Below, piece by piece: positions 1 to 10,458 of a stretch of 63,802 bases of DNA; positions within the stretch are counted from its first letter, which is position 1, and each line of letters opens with the position of its first letter. A model generated the notes under the pieces. The model did not search any database. It worked only from the letters and a program-made list of their open reading frames with translations, and had not been told where the DNA came from. Made by a program: the position numbers and the translations under genes. The DNA comes from Erythrobacter cryptus DSM 12079 (GTDB lineage Bacteria > Pseudomonadota > Alphaproteobacteria > Sphingomonadales > Sphingomonadaceae): assembly GCF_000422985.1 (NCBI RefSeq), contig NZ_AUHC01000014.1:1-63802 (forward strand), given 5' to 3'.

Positions 1-255
1 GAAAGCCCGGGAAACCGCCGCCAGAAGCCGATCCCATACCCCCGCCTTGCGCCAGCGCACGAACCGGTTGTAACAGGTCGTGTAAGGCCCATAGCGTTCG
101 GGAATGTCCGCCCAGGGGCTGCCGGTGCGAAACCGCCACAATATCCCGTTGATCACCCGGCGATCATCCACCCGAGGCACGCCACGGCTCTTGTTCGGCA
201 GCAACGGCTCAATCACCGACCACTCGAAATCTGTCAGGTCAAAACGACGGCGCAT
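1..255 (-). CDS. IS5-family transposase, N-terminal part (runs off left edge)
   Basis: The minus strand from ATG at 255 reads MRRRFDLTDFEWSVIEPLLP and stays open to the window edge. It carries the features of the DUF4096 N-terminal domain of IS5-family transposases: the FDLTDFEW start, an RRVINGILWRFRTGSPW stretch and YGPYTTCYNRF-RW. The DDE catalytic domain lies beyond the edge. A GGAG ribosome-binding site precedes the ATG. In some subgroups the gene is split into two frames, which cannot be judged here. Whether this copy is intact is unknown. Confidence 0.85.
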   Translation of the reverse strand, partial: MRRRFDLTDFEWSVIEPLLPNKSRGVPRVDDRRVINGILWRFRTGSPWADIPERYGPYTTCYNRFVRWRKAGVWDRLLAAVSRAF

Positions 256-330
256 ATCCAAGGCTCCTTTCCCGAACCTTGAATCAATCACTTGCCGTCC
301 ACGCAAGCCAGTTTATGAGTTTACGGCCTA
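1..330 (-). mobile_element. IS5-family insertion sequence, one end (partial)
   Basis: The block holds the 5' end of an IS5-family transposase gene read on the minus strand plus about 75 bases of leader out to a CTAG at 328-331. The sequence just inside that CTAG (minus strand GGCCGTAAACTCATAAACTGG) looks like an IS terminal repeat of this family. IS5-family subgroups of this type duplicate a central TA of YTAR targets, which fits the CTAG. The other end lies outside the window, so the inverted repeat and duplication cannot be confirmed. The boundary is inferred. Confidence 0.7.
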
Positions 331-1089
331 GCCCTCCTTGCCCGGCGGGGGCAGCGCCGCGCTGACCGGCGCCATCGTGGCGGCGACCAGCTTCTCGATC
401 CCCTCGGCCGTGGGGTGGATGCGATCGGCCTGGAACAGTTCCGGCTCGCGGTAGATCGCCTCGAGCCAGAAGGGGATCAGCGCCGCGCCATATTCGCGCG
501 CGAGATCGCGGTAGATGGCATCGAAGCGCGCCTGATATTCCGGGCCATAGTTGGGCGGCGCACGCATACCCATCAGCAGCACCGGAATGCCGCGCTCTTC
601 CAGGATGCCAAGCATCTTGGCCAGATTGGCGCGGGTTTCCTCGGGCGAAAGGCCCCGCAGCAGATCATTGCCGCCCAACTCGAGGATGAACAGATCGGGC
701 CTCGCGCCCTCAGCATCGAGGGTGAAGGCAAGCCGCTGCAACCCGGCCGCGGTGGTATCGCCCGAAACCCCGGCATTGGTGATGCGGGCATTGATGCCCT
801 TGGCCCTCAGCGCCGCCTCGAGCCGCGCGGGATAGCTCTGCGAGGGATCGAGCCCATAGCCGGCAAACAGGCTGTCGCCAAAGGCGATGATGCGCCGCTC
901 CGGCCCCATCACCGGGATTGGCGCGGGTTCCGCCCCATCGGCCCTGGCTGCAGGCGCGCCCGGTGTGCCGCGCTCGGCCCCGCCCGCGCCCCCGCTCTCG
1001 CCCCCGCCCGCCCCCGAACAGGCCGCAAGCACCAGCGCCAGCGCCAGCGCCGCGGCCGGGCCTTTATTCGACCAAGAGCGCTTGTGCAT
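328..1089 (-). CDS. tesA: TesA-type SGNH esterase/arylesterase, putative lipoprotein
   Basis: This is an SGNH/GDSL hydrolase of the TesA/arylesterase family, expected to hydrolyse short acyl esters or thioesters in the periplasm. The visible blocks are FGDSLFAGYG (nucleophile Ser about residue 73), the LGGND block and the terminal DRIHPTAEG with catalytic Asp and His. The start at 1089 is chosen because it gives a signal sequence ending in a lipobox LAAC (Cys24). An upstream in-frame GTG at 1155 would bury it. A Gly/Ala-rich linker follows the Cys. The gene is divergent from the ybbA/ybbP-like exporter pair, the same arrangement as in many proteobacteria. The TAG stop coincides with the IS junction, so the native C-terminus may have been altered. 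Confidence 0.88.
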   Translation of the reverse strand: MHKRSWSNKGPAAALALALVLAACSGAGGGESGGAGGAERGTPGAPAARADGAEPAPIPVMGPERRIIAFGDSLFAGYGLDPSQSYPARLEAALRAKGINARITNAGVSGDTTAAGLQRLAFTLDAEGARPDLFILELGGNDLLRGLSPEETRANLAKMLGILEERGIPVLLMGMRAPPNYGPEYQARFDAIYRDLAREYGAALIPFWLEAIYREPELFQADRIHPTAEGIEKLVAATMAPVSAALPPPGKEG

Positions 1090-1148
1090 CCGCGAGCCAT
1101 CCCCAGCTGTAGCTTGTTCTGCCCCCTCACCTATGCCATCCCGCCCCC

Positions 1149-1862
1149 GTGACAAGCCCCCCTCTTGCCATTTCGGCCCGCAACCTCACCCTCACCCTTG
1201 GCACCCCGGCAGCCCCGGTGCCGATCTTGCGCGGGATTGATCTTGATATTGCCGCGAGCGAGGTCGTCGCCCTGCTCGGCCCCTCAGGCTCGGGCAAGAG
1301 CTCGCTGATGGCGGTGCTTTCGGGGCTTGAACGCGCCAGCGGCGGCAGCCTGATGGTGGCGGGGGCCGATTTTGCCAGCCTCGATGAGGACGGGCTTGCC
1401 GCTGCGCGCCGCGGGCGGATCGGCATCGTGCTCCAGGCCTTCCACCTCCTGCCCACCATGACCGCGGCGGAAAATGTCGCCACCCCGATGGAACTTGCCG
1501 GCATGCCCGATGCCGTGGCGCGGGCGCTGGCCGAGCTTGAGGCGGTGGGCCTTGGGCACCGCACCGGCCACTATCCGGCCCAGCTTTCAGGGGGGGAGCA
1601 GCAGCGCGTGGCGATCGCCCGGGCCACCGCGCCGCGCCCCAGCCTGATCTTCGCCGACGAGCCGACCGGCAATCTCGATGCCGCCACCGGGCGCGAGATC
1701 ATCGATCTGCTGCTCGCGCGCCGGGCCGAGACCGGGGCCACGCTGCTCATCATCACCCACGATCCCAGCCTTGCCGCGGCCTGCGAGCGGGTGCTGACCA
1801 TGGCCGATGGGCACATCGTCTCCGACAGCGCGGCGCGCGCCGCGGCGGCCTCGGCGGCATGA
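1149..1862 (+). CDS. ybbA: ABC transporter ATP-binding protein, YbbA-like
   Basis: ATPase of a LolD/MacB-class ABC system, working with the large permease encoded immediately downstream. The sequence shows Walker A GPSGSGKS at residues 44-51, signature LSGGEQQRVAIARA, Walker B LIFADEPTGNLD and the switch histidine in ITHD. At 237 aa it is the normal single-domain length. It starts with GTG, which lies about 60 bases from the divergent esterase start. Its stop overlaps the ATG of the permease (ATGA), so the two are translationally coupled. By analogy with YbbA-YbbP the pair probably extrudes or mobilises a lipid or hydrophobic substrate; the substrate is not known. Confidence 0.92.
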   Translation: MTSPPLAISARNLTLTLGTPAAPVPILRGIDLDIAASEVVALLGPSGSGKSSLMAVLSGLERASGGSLMVAGADFASLDEDGLAAARRGRIGIVLQAFHLLPTMTAAENVATPMELAGMPDAVARALAELEAVGLGHRTGHYPAQLSGGEQQRVAIARATAPRPSLIFADEPTGNLDAATGREIIDLLLARRAETGATLLIITHDPSLAAACERVLTMADGHIVSDSAARAAAASAA

Positions 1863-4384
1863 GCCTTGGCCTTGCCACGGCCTGGCGGATCGCCCGGCGC
1901 GATCTCAATCCGCGCTTTCGCGGCCTGAGGCTGCTGCTCGTCTGCCTGTTCCTCGGCACTGCCGCACTCGCCGCGATCGGCTCGCTCACCACCGCGATCG
2001 AGCGCGAGCTTGCCCGTTCGGGCCGCGAATTGCTCGGCGGCGATCTCGAGGTCGAGTTGTGGCAGCGCGATCTTGCCCCGCCAGAGCGCGCCGCGCTCGC
2101 GCGCCTCGGCACGATCTCGAGCGGCTATCGCCTCCAGGCGATGGCGAGCACGCCCACGGCCGCCGCCCCGATCGAACTCAAAGCCGTGGACGCAAACTGG
2201 CCGCTGTTCGGACATCTGGTGCTGGCCGATGGCCGCCGGGTCGGCGCGCCGCGGGGCCGCGATGCCTGGCTGGCGCCGGGCGCGATCGAACGGCTCGGCA
2301 TTAGCCCCGGGGCGAGCTTCACGCTGGGCACCCTGCGCCTGCGCGCCGCCGGGGTGATCCGGGACGAGCCCGATCGCCTTTCCGAAGGCTTCCAGCTTGG
2401 CCCCACGGTGATCGTCGCTGCCGATATTCCCGCCGCCGCCGGGCTGCTGGCGCCGGGCGCGCTCTACCAGTCCAAGCACCGCATCGCCTTTGCCGATTCC
2501 GCCCGCGCGCCCGATGCTGCGGCAGAGGCGCTCAAGCGCCAGTTTCCCACTGCCGGGTTCGATTTTCGCACCCGTGAGCGCGCCTCGCCCGGGGCGGCGC
2601 GCTTCGTTGCGCAGATGAGCGATTTCCTGACGCTCGTGGGCCTGGCCGCGCTGGTGATCGCCGGGATCGGGATCGCCGGGGGCGTCTCCTCCTATCTCGA
2701 TCAGCGCCGCGCCAGCATCGCCACCTTGAAGGTGCTCGGCGCCACCTCGGGCGATATTTTGCGCATCTATGCGCTCGAGATCGCCGTGGCGGCGCTGGCG
2801 GGCACGCTCGCCGGCCTCGCCGCCGGGGTGGCGGTGACCCCGCTCCTCGCCCGCGCGCTCGATGGCCTGCTCCCGGTGGCGCAAGGGGTGATCCTTGCCC
2901 CCGGCGCGCTGGCGCTGGCGGCGGGCTATGGCCTCTTGGTGGCCTTTGCCTTTGCCGCTGCGCCCCTGCTGCGCGCGCGCACCTTTCCGGCAATGGCGCT
3001 GATGCGCGCGGGCGTGGTGCCGCTGGCGCGCGACGCGCGCGCGCTCGGCGCCACCGCGCTTGGCCTGGCCGCGATCGGCGCGCTGGCGCTTGCCACCACC
3101 GCGCAGCCACGCCTTGCCGGGGGGTTCCTCGCCGGCGCCGGGGCGGCGCTGGCGCTGCTCGCTGCGATTGGCTGGGCCATCGCCGCGCTCGCCCGGCGCC
3201 TGCCACGCCCGGCCAACCCGCTGCTGCGCAGCGCCATCGCCAATCTCCACCGCCCCGGCGCGCCCACGGCAGCGCTCGTCACCGCACTCGGCTTTGGCCT
3301 TGCCGCCTTCGTGCTCCTTGCCGCGGTGCAAAGCGCGATCGAGGGCAATATCGCCCGCCGCGTGCCGCGCGAAGCGCCCGAATATTTCGTGCTCGACGTG
3401 CCGCAGAAGGACGAACCGCGCTTCTTTGCGCTGGTCGAGCGGGAGTTTCCCAAGGCCGCGATCCGCACCGTGCCGACGCTGCGCGGCGCGGTGCTCGCCT
3501 ATGGCCCGAGGGACCGGATGACCCGCGTGGCCGATCTTGCGGAGATCCCCGAGGGCGCCTGGGCGCTGCGCGGCGAGCGGGCGCTCACCTATGCCGACAC
3601 CATCCCGCCCGGCAACCGCCTGGTTGCCGGCCAGTGGTGGAGCCCCTTCCACGCGGGCGAGCCGCTGGTTTCGGTCGATGCCGAATTTGCCAAGGCGGTG
3701 GGGCTCAAGGTCGGCGATTATCTGACGGTCGGCATCCTCGGGGTCGAGCGGCGCGCCCGGGTGGCCTCGCTGCGCGAGATCGACTGGGAGAGCATGGGCT
3801 TCAATTTCGTGCTGGTGTTCAGCCGCAATGCGATTGCCGATGCGCCGCACAATCTGGTCGCCAGCATCGATCTGCCCGCCGATGCCGATGCGGCCGCGCG
3901 CGGGCGGCTGCTGAGGGGGCTGGTGCGCGCCTTTCCCTCAAGCTCGGTGATCGAGGTCGGCGGGCTGCTGACCGAAGCGCGCCGGCTGCTCGAACAGGTG
4001 AGCCTTGCCACGCTTGCTGCGGCCGGGGTGACGGTGCTGGCAGGGCTTGCCGTGCTGATGGGCGCGATCGCCGCGGCGCGCGCGGCGCGCACCTATGACA
4101 CGGTGATGCTGCGGGTGCTCGGCGCAAGCCGGCGGCAGATCCTGCTGATGCAACTTGCCGAGTTCGGCCTCCTCGCCGCGCTGCTCGGCCTCGTCGCGCT
4201 GGGGCTGGGGAGCCTGCTTGCCTGGGTGGTGATCACCCGGGTGTTCAGCTTCGACTGGCTGCCCGATTGGGGCATGGTCGTGAGCGTGCTCGGCGCCGGG
4301 GTGGCGCTGGTGCTGGCCTTTGCCCTTGCCGGATCGCTGCCGCTGCTGCGGGTGAGGCCTGCGCGCGCGCTCCGGGAGCTTTAG
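1859..4384 (+). CDS. ybbP: ABC transporter permease, YbbP-like (FtsX domains)
   Basis: An 841-aa permease with one N-terminal membrane helix (about residues 22-45), a periplasmic domain, a first FtsX-type bundle (about 255-380), further helices near 395-440, a second periplasmic domain, and a terminal FtsX bundle (about 710-835). The typical VLGA-S/T-DILRIYALE motif occurs in the first bundle and VLGASRRQILLMQLAEF in the second; these coupling helices contact the ATPase. Size and duplicated FtsX architecture match YbbP. It overlaps the ATPase gene by 4 bases. It converges on the DUF805 gene with a short gap that contains the GC palindrome GCGCCCCGGGGCGC. Confidence 0.9.
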   Translation: MSLGLATAWRIARRDLNPRFRGLRLLLVCLFLGTAALAAIGSLTTAIERELARSGRELLGGDLEVELWQRDLAPPERAALARLGTISSGYRLQAMASTPTAAAPIELKAVDANWPLFGHLVLADGRRVGAPRGRDAWLAPGAIERLGISPGASFTLGTLRLRAAGVIRDEPDRLSEGFQLGPTVIVAADIPAAAGLLAPGALYQSKHRIAFADSARAPDAAAEALKRQFPTAGFDFRTRERASPGAARFVAQMSDFLTLVGLAALVIAGIGIAGGVSSYLDQRRASIATLKVLGATSGDILRIYALEIAVAALAGTLAGLAAGVAVTPLLARALDGLLPVAQGVILAPGALALAAGYGLLVAFAFAAAPLLRARTFPAMALMRAGVVPLARDARALGATALGLAAIGALALATTAQPRLAGGFLAGAGAALALLAAIGWAIAALARRLPRPANPLLRSAIANLHRPGAPTAALVTALGFGLAAFVLLAAVQSAIEGNIARRVPREAPEYFVLDVPQKDEPRFFALVEREFPKAAIRTVPTLRGAVLAYGPRDRMTRVADLAEIPEGAWALRGERALTYADTIPPGNRLVAGQWWSPFHAGEPLVSVDAEFAKAVGLKVGDYLTVGILGVERRARVASLREIDWESMGFNFVLVFSRNAIADAPHNLVASIDLPADADAAARGRLLRGLVRAFPSSSVIEVGGLLTEARRLLEQVSLATLAAAGVTVLAGLAVLMGAIAAARAARTYDTVMLRVLGASRRQILLMQLAEFGLLAALLGLVALGLGSLLAWVVITRVFSFDWLPDWGMVVSVLGAGVALVLAFALAGSLPLLRVRPARALREL

Positions 4385-4423
4385 GCGCCCCGGGGCGCGG
4401 CGCGGCCCACCCTTCGCCGCGGC

Positions 4424-4885
4424 TCAGGCGAAGACTTCGCTCTCGAAGGGATCCTTGGGATCGGGGCCAAAGCGGTTCGGCCCCCTGGTGCCCGGCAGCA
4501 GCAGCACCACGAACAGCGCCACGCTGGCGAGCAAGCCGACAATGGGGATAAGCCCCGCGACAATCGCGCCCAGATACCACCAGCCCGAAAGATCGCGGTC
4601 ATGCAGCCGACGCACCGTCACCGCGATGCTGGGGATGAAGGCCGCCAGCGCATAGAGCGCATAAAGCCCGATACCGAACATGCCGAATGTGCCGATCCCC
4701 GACAGGGGCGCGCTTTCTATCATGCTCGGATCAGTCAGCCCGGCGGACACTAGTGAAAATGCCACCGGCCCGGCCAGCACAAGGCCGACGATGAGGTTCA
4801 ACAGCTGGAACATCCAGAATTCCATCCGCCGCGAACGGCCCTGAAAATCGGCATAGCGCCGGAACGGCATGATCATCCACTGCAT
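4424..4885 (-). CDS. DUF805 family membrane protein
   Basis: A 153-aa protein of the DUF805 family (YhaH-like), of unknown function. The family hallmarks are visible: FQGRSRRMEFWMFQLLN near the start, RRLHDRDLSGWW in the middle, and a terminal GTRGPNRFGPDP. About four transmembrane helices are apparent. The start at 4885 (MQWMIMPFRRYADF) matches the family N-terminus; the frame is open further upstream to 4969 but that extension is Arg-rich and implausible. It stands alone between the exporter pair and the TonB receptor on the minus strand. Confidence 0.88.
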   Translation of the reverse strand: MQWMIMPFRRYADFQGRSRRMEFWMFQLLNLIVGLVLAGPVAFSLVSAGLTDPSMIESAPLSGIGTFGMFGIGLYALYALAAFIPSIAVTVRRLHDRDLSGWWYLGAIVAGLIPIVGLLASVALFVVLLLPGTRGPNRFGPDPKDPFESEVFA

Positions 4886-4947
4886 CGCCACCCCCCTTGG
4901 CAAAGGATCCCGAAAACGCAGCAGACCACATCTGCGCCTGCGCCTCA

Positions 4948-4990
4948 ACAAAAAAGAGGCCCCGCGCAAGGCTTTGCGCGAGGCCCCTTG
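4948..4990 (-). terminator. Rho-independent terminator of the first TonB receptor gene
   Basis: Read on the minus strand, GGCCTCGCGCAA pairs with TTGCGCGGGGCC (12 bp with one wobble, short loop) and is followed by a run of six T. It lies about 35 bases after the stop of the receptor gene at 5026, which it should terminate before the DUF805 gene. Confidence 0.85.
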
Positions 4991-5025
4991 GATCGTTGCG
5001 CGCGCAGCAGCCGCGCGCGGCTTTT

Positions 5026-7647
5026 TCAGAAGCGGTAACGCACCACCCCGCCCCAGGTGCGCGGCTGGCTGGGATAGCCCGACACCGTGCCCGCCTGCGC
5101 CACGCCGTCGAACACGGTGAGCACATAGCGATCATCGAGCAGGTTGCGCGCGAAGGCCCCGATCTCCAGCCCGTTGCTGAGCGCCAGGGTCATCGAGGCG
5201 TTGACGAGGTTGACCTCGCGGGTGAAGATCCGGGTGTTGCCCAGCTGCCGGTTGAAGGTCGGCAGGCCGTTGTTGATCGGCGTGCTGCTCTCGTGGTTAT
5301 AATCCACCCGGGTGATGAGGCGATTGCCGCTCGAGCCGAACTCGTGGGTGTAGGTCGCCGAGGTGGCGATGCTCCATTCGGGGATGCCGCCGACCTTCTG
5401 GCCCGATAGGTCGCCGAGCACGCTGCCCGGGAAGCTGTCGAACACCGCATCGAGATAGGTGGTGGCAAAGGTGAACACCAGCTGGTCGATCGGCTGGATC
5501 GTGGCATCGAACTCGAAGCCCTTGACCGACTGCTGCCCGGCGTTCTCCAGGGCAAAGCCAAGGCCGGTGAAGGCAAAGCTCTGGAAGCCCTTGATCGACT
5601 GGTCGAACAGCGCGAGGTTGAAGCCGAAGCCCGGCCACTGCGCCTTCATGCCGATTTCATAGACCTCCGCCTCTTCCGGCCCGGCAAAGCGGGTGCCGGT
5701 GGAAAGGTTGGGCGTGGCCAGCCCGGCGTTGAGGATCGGCGAGGCCGGCGCGGCGAAGGTCGAACGCCCGGGGCCGGGGATGTAGTCGCCAAACAGCGGG
5801 CGGCTGTCGCGCGAGAGGTTGATCGAGCTGGCCTTGAAGCCGGTGGCATAGCTTGCATAGATGTTGACCTCGGGCGAGATCTCATAGGCCACCCGCAGCA
5901 GGTAGGTGAACTCGTCATCGCGGGTGCGGCCCGGCTCCACCGCATTGGGCACCGCCGGGAACGGGGTCTGGAACTGCAGCGCCGAGAGGCCCAAAAGCTG
6001 GTTGACCGCCGGGTTGGTGGCCGCGGCAAGCAGCGCCTGCTGGTTGGCCGCGGGCAGCGCCTGGAAGGCCGCCCGGCTGTTCACCGCCCCGCCGGTGGCA
6101 AGGGTGATGAAGGCATCGACGAGGTTGATATTGGCCAGCGGATCGAGCGCGGCAAAATCGATCGCGAAGTCCTTCTTGTCGTCGGTGTAGTTGAACCCGG
6201 CGGTAAAGACGAGGCCATCGATCGGCTCGAAATCAACCGTGCCGAAGACAGACCACGACTGGTTGTCGACGGCAAAGCGCTCGCGCGTGAGGAAGTCGCC
6301 GCCGAAGATGCTGCCGATCGGCAGGCCGAGCGTGGCCTCGGCATTGGCGAGCACCGCGTTGCCCACCGCGATCCGCTGGGCCGGGGTGGGGTTGGGCGGC
6401 AGCAGCGCCGCGGGCGCGGCCTGGATCGCAGCGAAATTGCGGAAATCCTCGCCGACGGTGAGGAAGCTGTCCTGCCCGATCTGCTCGTCGAAATAGTAAG
6501 CGCCGAGCAGGAAATTGATCGGCCCGTCGAAATCCGAGGTCAGCCGCAGCTCCTGGGTGAAGGTGTTGACGCTCTGGTCGCGTCCTTCGGCGATGATGTC
6601 GGCGCTGGTGAAGTCAACGTCCTGGATGAAGGAGTTGCGCAGCTCGCGATAGGCGGTGATCGAGGTCAGCTTGAGATTGCCGAAGGACCAGTCAACCTGC
6701 CCGGAAATGCCGTAGTTTTCGTTCTTGTTGACCGGCACGACATTGAGGAAATTGTCGTCGCTGAAAAAGTCGGTCGGGAACTGGCCGCCCACCCCGCCGA
6801 TGGCCAGCTGGGTCAGCGGGCCGACCACGAGGTTGCTGGTCTGGCAGCAGATCTCGTCGATCTTGTTGTAATCGGCGATGATGCGGATCTTGACGTCGGC
6901 CGTCGGCTCGATCAGCAGCTGGCCGCGCGCCGACCAGCGGTTGCGATCGTTGATTTCCTCGTCGAGGTTGACGATCCGGCCGATCCCGTCGCGGCGCTGA
7001 TAGGTGCCGTCGAGCGAGAAGGCGACATTCTCGGCCAGCGGCCCGGTGATCTCGCCGCGCAGGAAGAACTGGTTGAAATTGCCATAGACCGCCTCGACCA
7101 TGCCGCCCCAGTTGTATTGCGGCTCCTTGGTAACGACCGAGATCACCCCGGCGCTGGCGTTCTTGCCGAACAGCGTCGATTGCGGGCCGTTGAGCACCTC
7201 GACGCGCTGGACCATGTTGAGGTCGGACAGGGCCGAGGCCGAGCGCGAGCGGAACACGCCGTCGATGAACACGCCGACCGAAGGCTCGATGCCGAAATTG
7301 TTGTCGCCATTGCCGAAGCCGCGGATGATGAAGGTGGTGGCCGAGGAGGTCTGCAGCTGGCTCACCCGCAGCGAGGGCACCACGGTCTGAAGATCGAGCA
7401 CGTCGCGGATCTGCGCCTGTTCGAGCACCTCGCCGCTGGTGACCGACACCGCGATCGGGGTCTCCTGCAGGGTCTGTTCGCGCTTCGAGGCGGTGACGAT
7501 GATGACATTGTCAGGCTCGGGCGCCTCGACCGCGTCGGCCTGGTCCTGCGCCAGCGCCACGCCCGGGGCGGCGAGCGCCAGCCCGGCCGCACCGGCCAGC
7601 AGGGTGAATCGGAACGCGCCGGCAGCGCCGGTGATGGTCGATTTCAT
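5026..7647 (-). CDS. TonB-dependent outer-membrane receptor
   Basis: An 873-aa outer-membrane receptor that imports a substrate using TonB energy. A signal peptide (MKSTITGAAGAFRF, then a hydrophobic core ending ALAQ) is followed by a TonB-box-like VIIVTASKREQTLQETPIAV, a plug domain (VQRVEVLNGPQSTLFGKNASAG) and a long beta barrel ending in the aromatic C-terminus YRF. The start at 7647 is supported by AGGAG five to eight bases upstream and by the signal peptide. It resembles the FecA-like/cirA class common in sphingomonads. No sigma/anti-sigma pair or regulator is adjacent and no N-terminal signalling domain is visible, so the ligand cannot be deduced. It is monocistronic with its own terminator. 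Confidence 0.93.
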   Translation of the reverse strand: MKSTITGAAGAFRFTLLAGAAGLALAAPGVALAQDQADAVEAPEPDNVIIVTASKREQTLQETPIAVSVTSGEVLEQAQIRDVLDLQTVVPSLRVSQLQTSSATTFIIRGFGNGDNNFGIEPSVGVFIDGVFRSRSASALSDLNMVQRVEVLNGPQSTLFGKNASAGVISVVTKEPQYNWGGMVEAVYGNFNQFFLRGEITGPLAENVAFSLDGTYQRRDGIGRIVNLDEEINDRNRWSARGQLLIEPTADVKIRIIADYNKIDEICCQTSNLVVGPLTQLAIGGVGGQFPTDFFSDDNFLNVVPVNKNENYGISGQVDWSFGNLKLTSITAYRELRNSFIQDVDFTSADIIAEGRDQSVNTFTQELRLTSDFDGPINFLLGAYYFDEQIGQDSFLTVGEDFRNFAAIQAAPAALLPPNPTPAQRIAVGNAVLANAEATLGLPIGSIFGGDFLTRERFAVDNQSWSVFGTVDFEPIDGLVFTAGFNYTDDKKDFAIDFAALDPLANINLVDAFITLATGGAVNSRAAFQALPAANQQALLAAATNPAVNQLLGLSALQFQTPFPAVPNAVEPGRTRDDEFTYLLRVAYEISPEVNIYASYATGFKASSINLSRDSRPLFGDYIPGPGRSTFAAPASPILNAGLATPNLSTGTRFAGPEEAEVYEIGMKAQWPGFGFNLALFDQSIKGFQSFAFTGLGFALENAGQQSVKGFEFDATIQPIDQLVFTFATTYLDAVFDSFPGSVLGDLSGQKVGGIPEWSIATSATYTHEFGSSGNRLITRVDYNHESSTPINNGLPTFNRQLGNTRIFTREVNLVNASMTLALSNGLEIGAFARNLLDDRYVLTVFDGVAQAGTVSGYPSQPRTWGGVVRYRF

Positions 7648-8080
7648 TGAAACTCCTCTCTTTTCATCCCGTGACCCCGGCGCCTGGCTGCGCGATCGCG
7701 CGGCCTTGAACGTCCCATCCGGCTCTCTCCGGGGTCTCTGCGCCGAGGTGATAGGCCAGTGTCGGCGCCCCCACAAGCCGCGAGCCCACGTTTTTGCTGG
7801 GGCTTTCCAAGCACTGTTGCGCCAATGTTACAGTGTCGCATCCGCGTCACGCGCGGGCCTGCAGGCGGGCGCTTGCCCTGCGCCCCGGCCCCTGCTAGGC
7901 GCCGCGCCCATGGTGCAGCGCAGCACGCCTGCTGGGCTGTCCGCGGTGCCGTAGCGTCACGGCGCCCGTGCCATGCCCGAACCTGCCCCGCCGCCCCGGG
8001 CGCCCGCCGCGGCGCCGCCAACCACAAGCCTGCTTGTCGCCCTCACCCCGCCTGCGTCCCTTTACCGGAACCCTTCCCCC
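7648..8080. other. Intergenic region between TonB receptor and typA
   Basis: This 433-base gap separates the divergent receptor and typA genes. Apart from the AGGAG site just before the receptor start and a palindrome GCGCGATCGCGC near 7690 I see no convincing promoter hexamers, RNA gene or protein. An open frame runs into typA from 7973 but its residues look random (Pro/Ala-rich). A long leader for the receptor mRNA is possible; I could not match it to a riboswitch class. Confidence 0.5.
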
Positions 8081-9925
<1,845 letters not shown>

Positions 9926-10032
9926 GGGGGGCCCTTCCCGCTTGCATGTAAGGCCGCAGTCGTGCCTGCGCAGCGCGGCTTGTATGCGTGATCTTGCCGG
10001 TTAATCATGCTCCCCGGAGGGGGGCGGGTAAC

Positions 10033-10407
10033 ATGATTCTCGGCGGCAAATCATGGCCTGGCTGGATCGCTCGCACTGCAGGCGCGACGGCAGTGTGGCT
10101 CGGTGGCGGGCTGGTAGCCGTGCGCGAACGCTTCGCCGCCGGCCTCGCCATCCGCGAAGCCCTTGCCGAGCGCGAACCCGGCAATGCCGGCTGGCAGCGC
10201 GATCTCTATGTGTCGCACGGCAAGCTGGGCGGACTGGCCTTGGCCGAAGGGGATCGGGCGCGCGCGCTTGTCTCTCTGCATGAGGCCGAGCGCGTCATGG
10301 CGGCGCTCTGCGCACGCTGGCCCGATCATCCGGGCTTCGCGCGCGATCTGGCGGCGGTGCGCCAAATCATCGCGGGAAGCCAAGATAAGGGCAGCGATGC
10401 GGGATAA
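10033..10407 (+). CDS. Small protein with one TPR-like repeat unit (orphan fragment)
   Basis: A 124-aa protein starting at ATG 10033 behind a strong GGAGGGGG site. Residues 8-30 form a hydrophobic segment that could anchor it in the membrane. The rest (FAAGLAIREALAEREPGNAG then WQRDLYVSHGKLGGLALAEG) closely resembles a single unit of the long TPR arrays found in alphaproteobacterial CHAT/caspase-like or TIR proteins. Only one to two units are present and no effector domain exists nearby. It may be a relic of a larger gene or a small stand-alone adaptor. It is not obviously in an operon, although the symporter gene follows after about 50 bases. No function is claimed. Confidence 0.6.
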   Translation: MILGGKSWPGWIARTAGATAVWLGGGLVAVRERFAAGLAIREALAEREPGNAGWQRDLYVSHGKLGGLALAEGDRARALVSLHEAERVMAALCARWPDHPGFARDLAAVRQIIAGSQDKGSDAG

Positions 10408-10458
10408 TCGCGCTGGCGCGATGGCCAAGCGCCTTGCCGCTTGATACCCCTCGCGCAC

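Noticed and set aside
1571..3850. A 759-codon open frame antisense to the ybbA/ybbP-like genes
   Set aside because: It is rich in Arg, Gly, His and Gln with no domain, and is the usual antisense opening created by third-position GC bias over clearly conserved genes.
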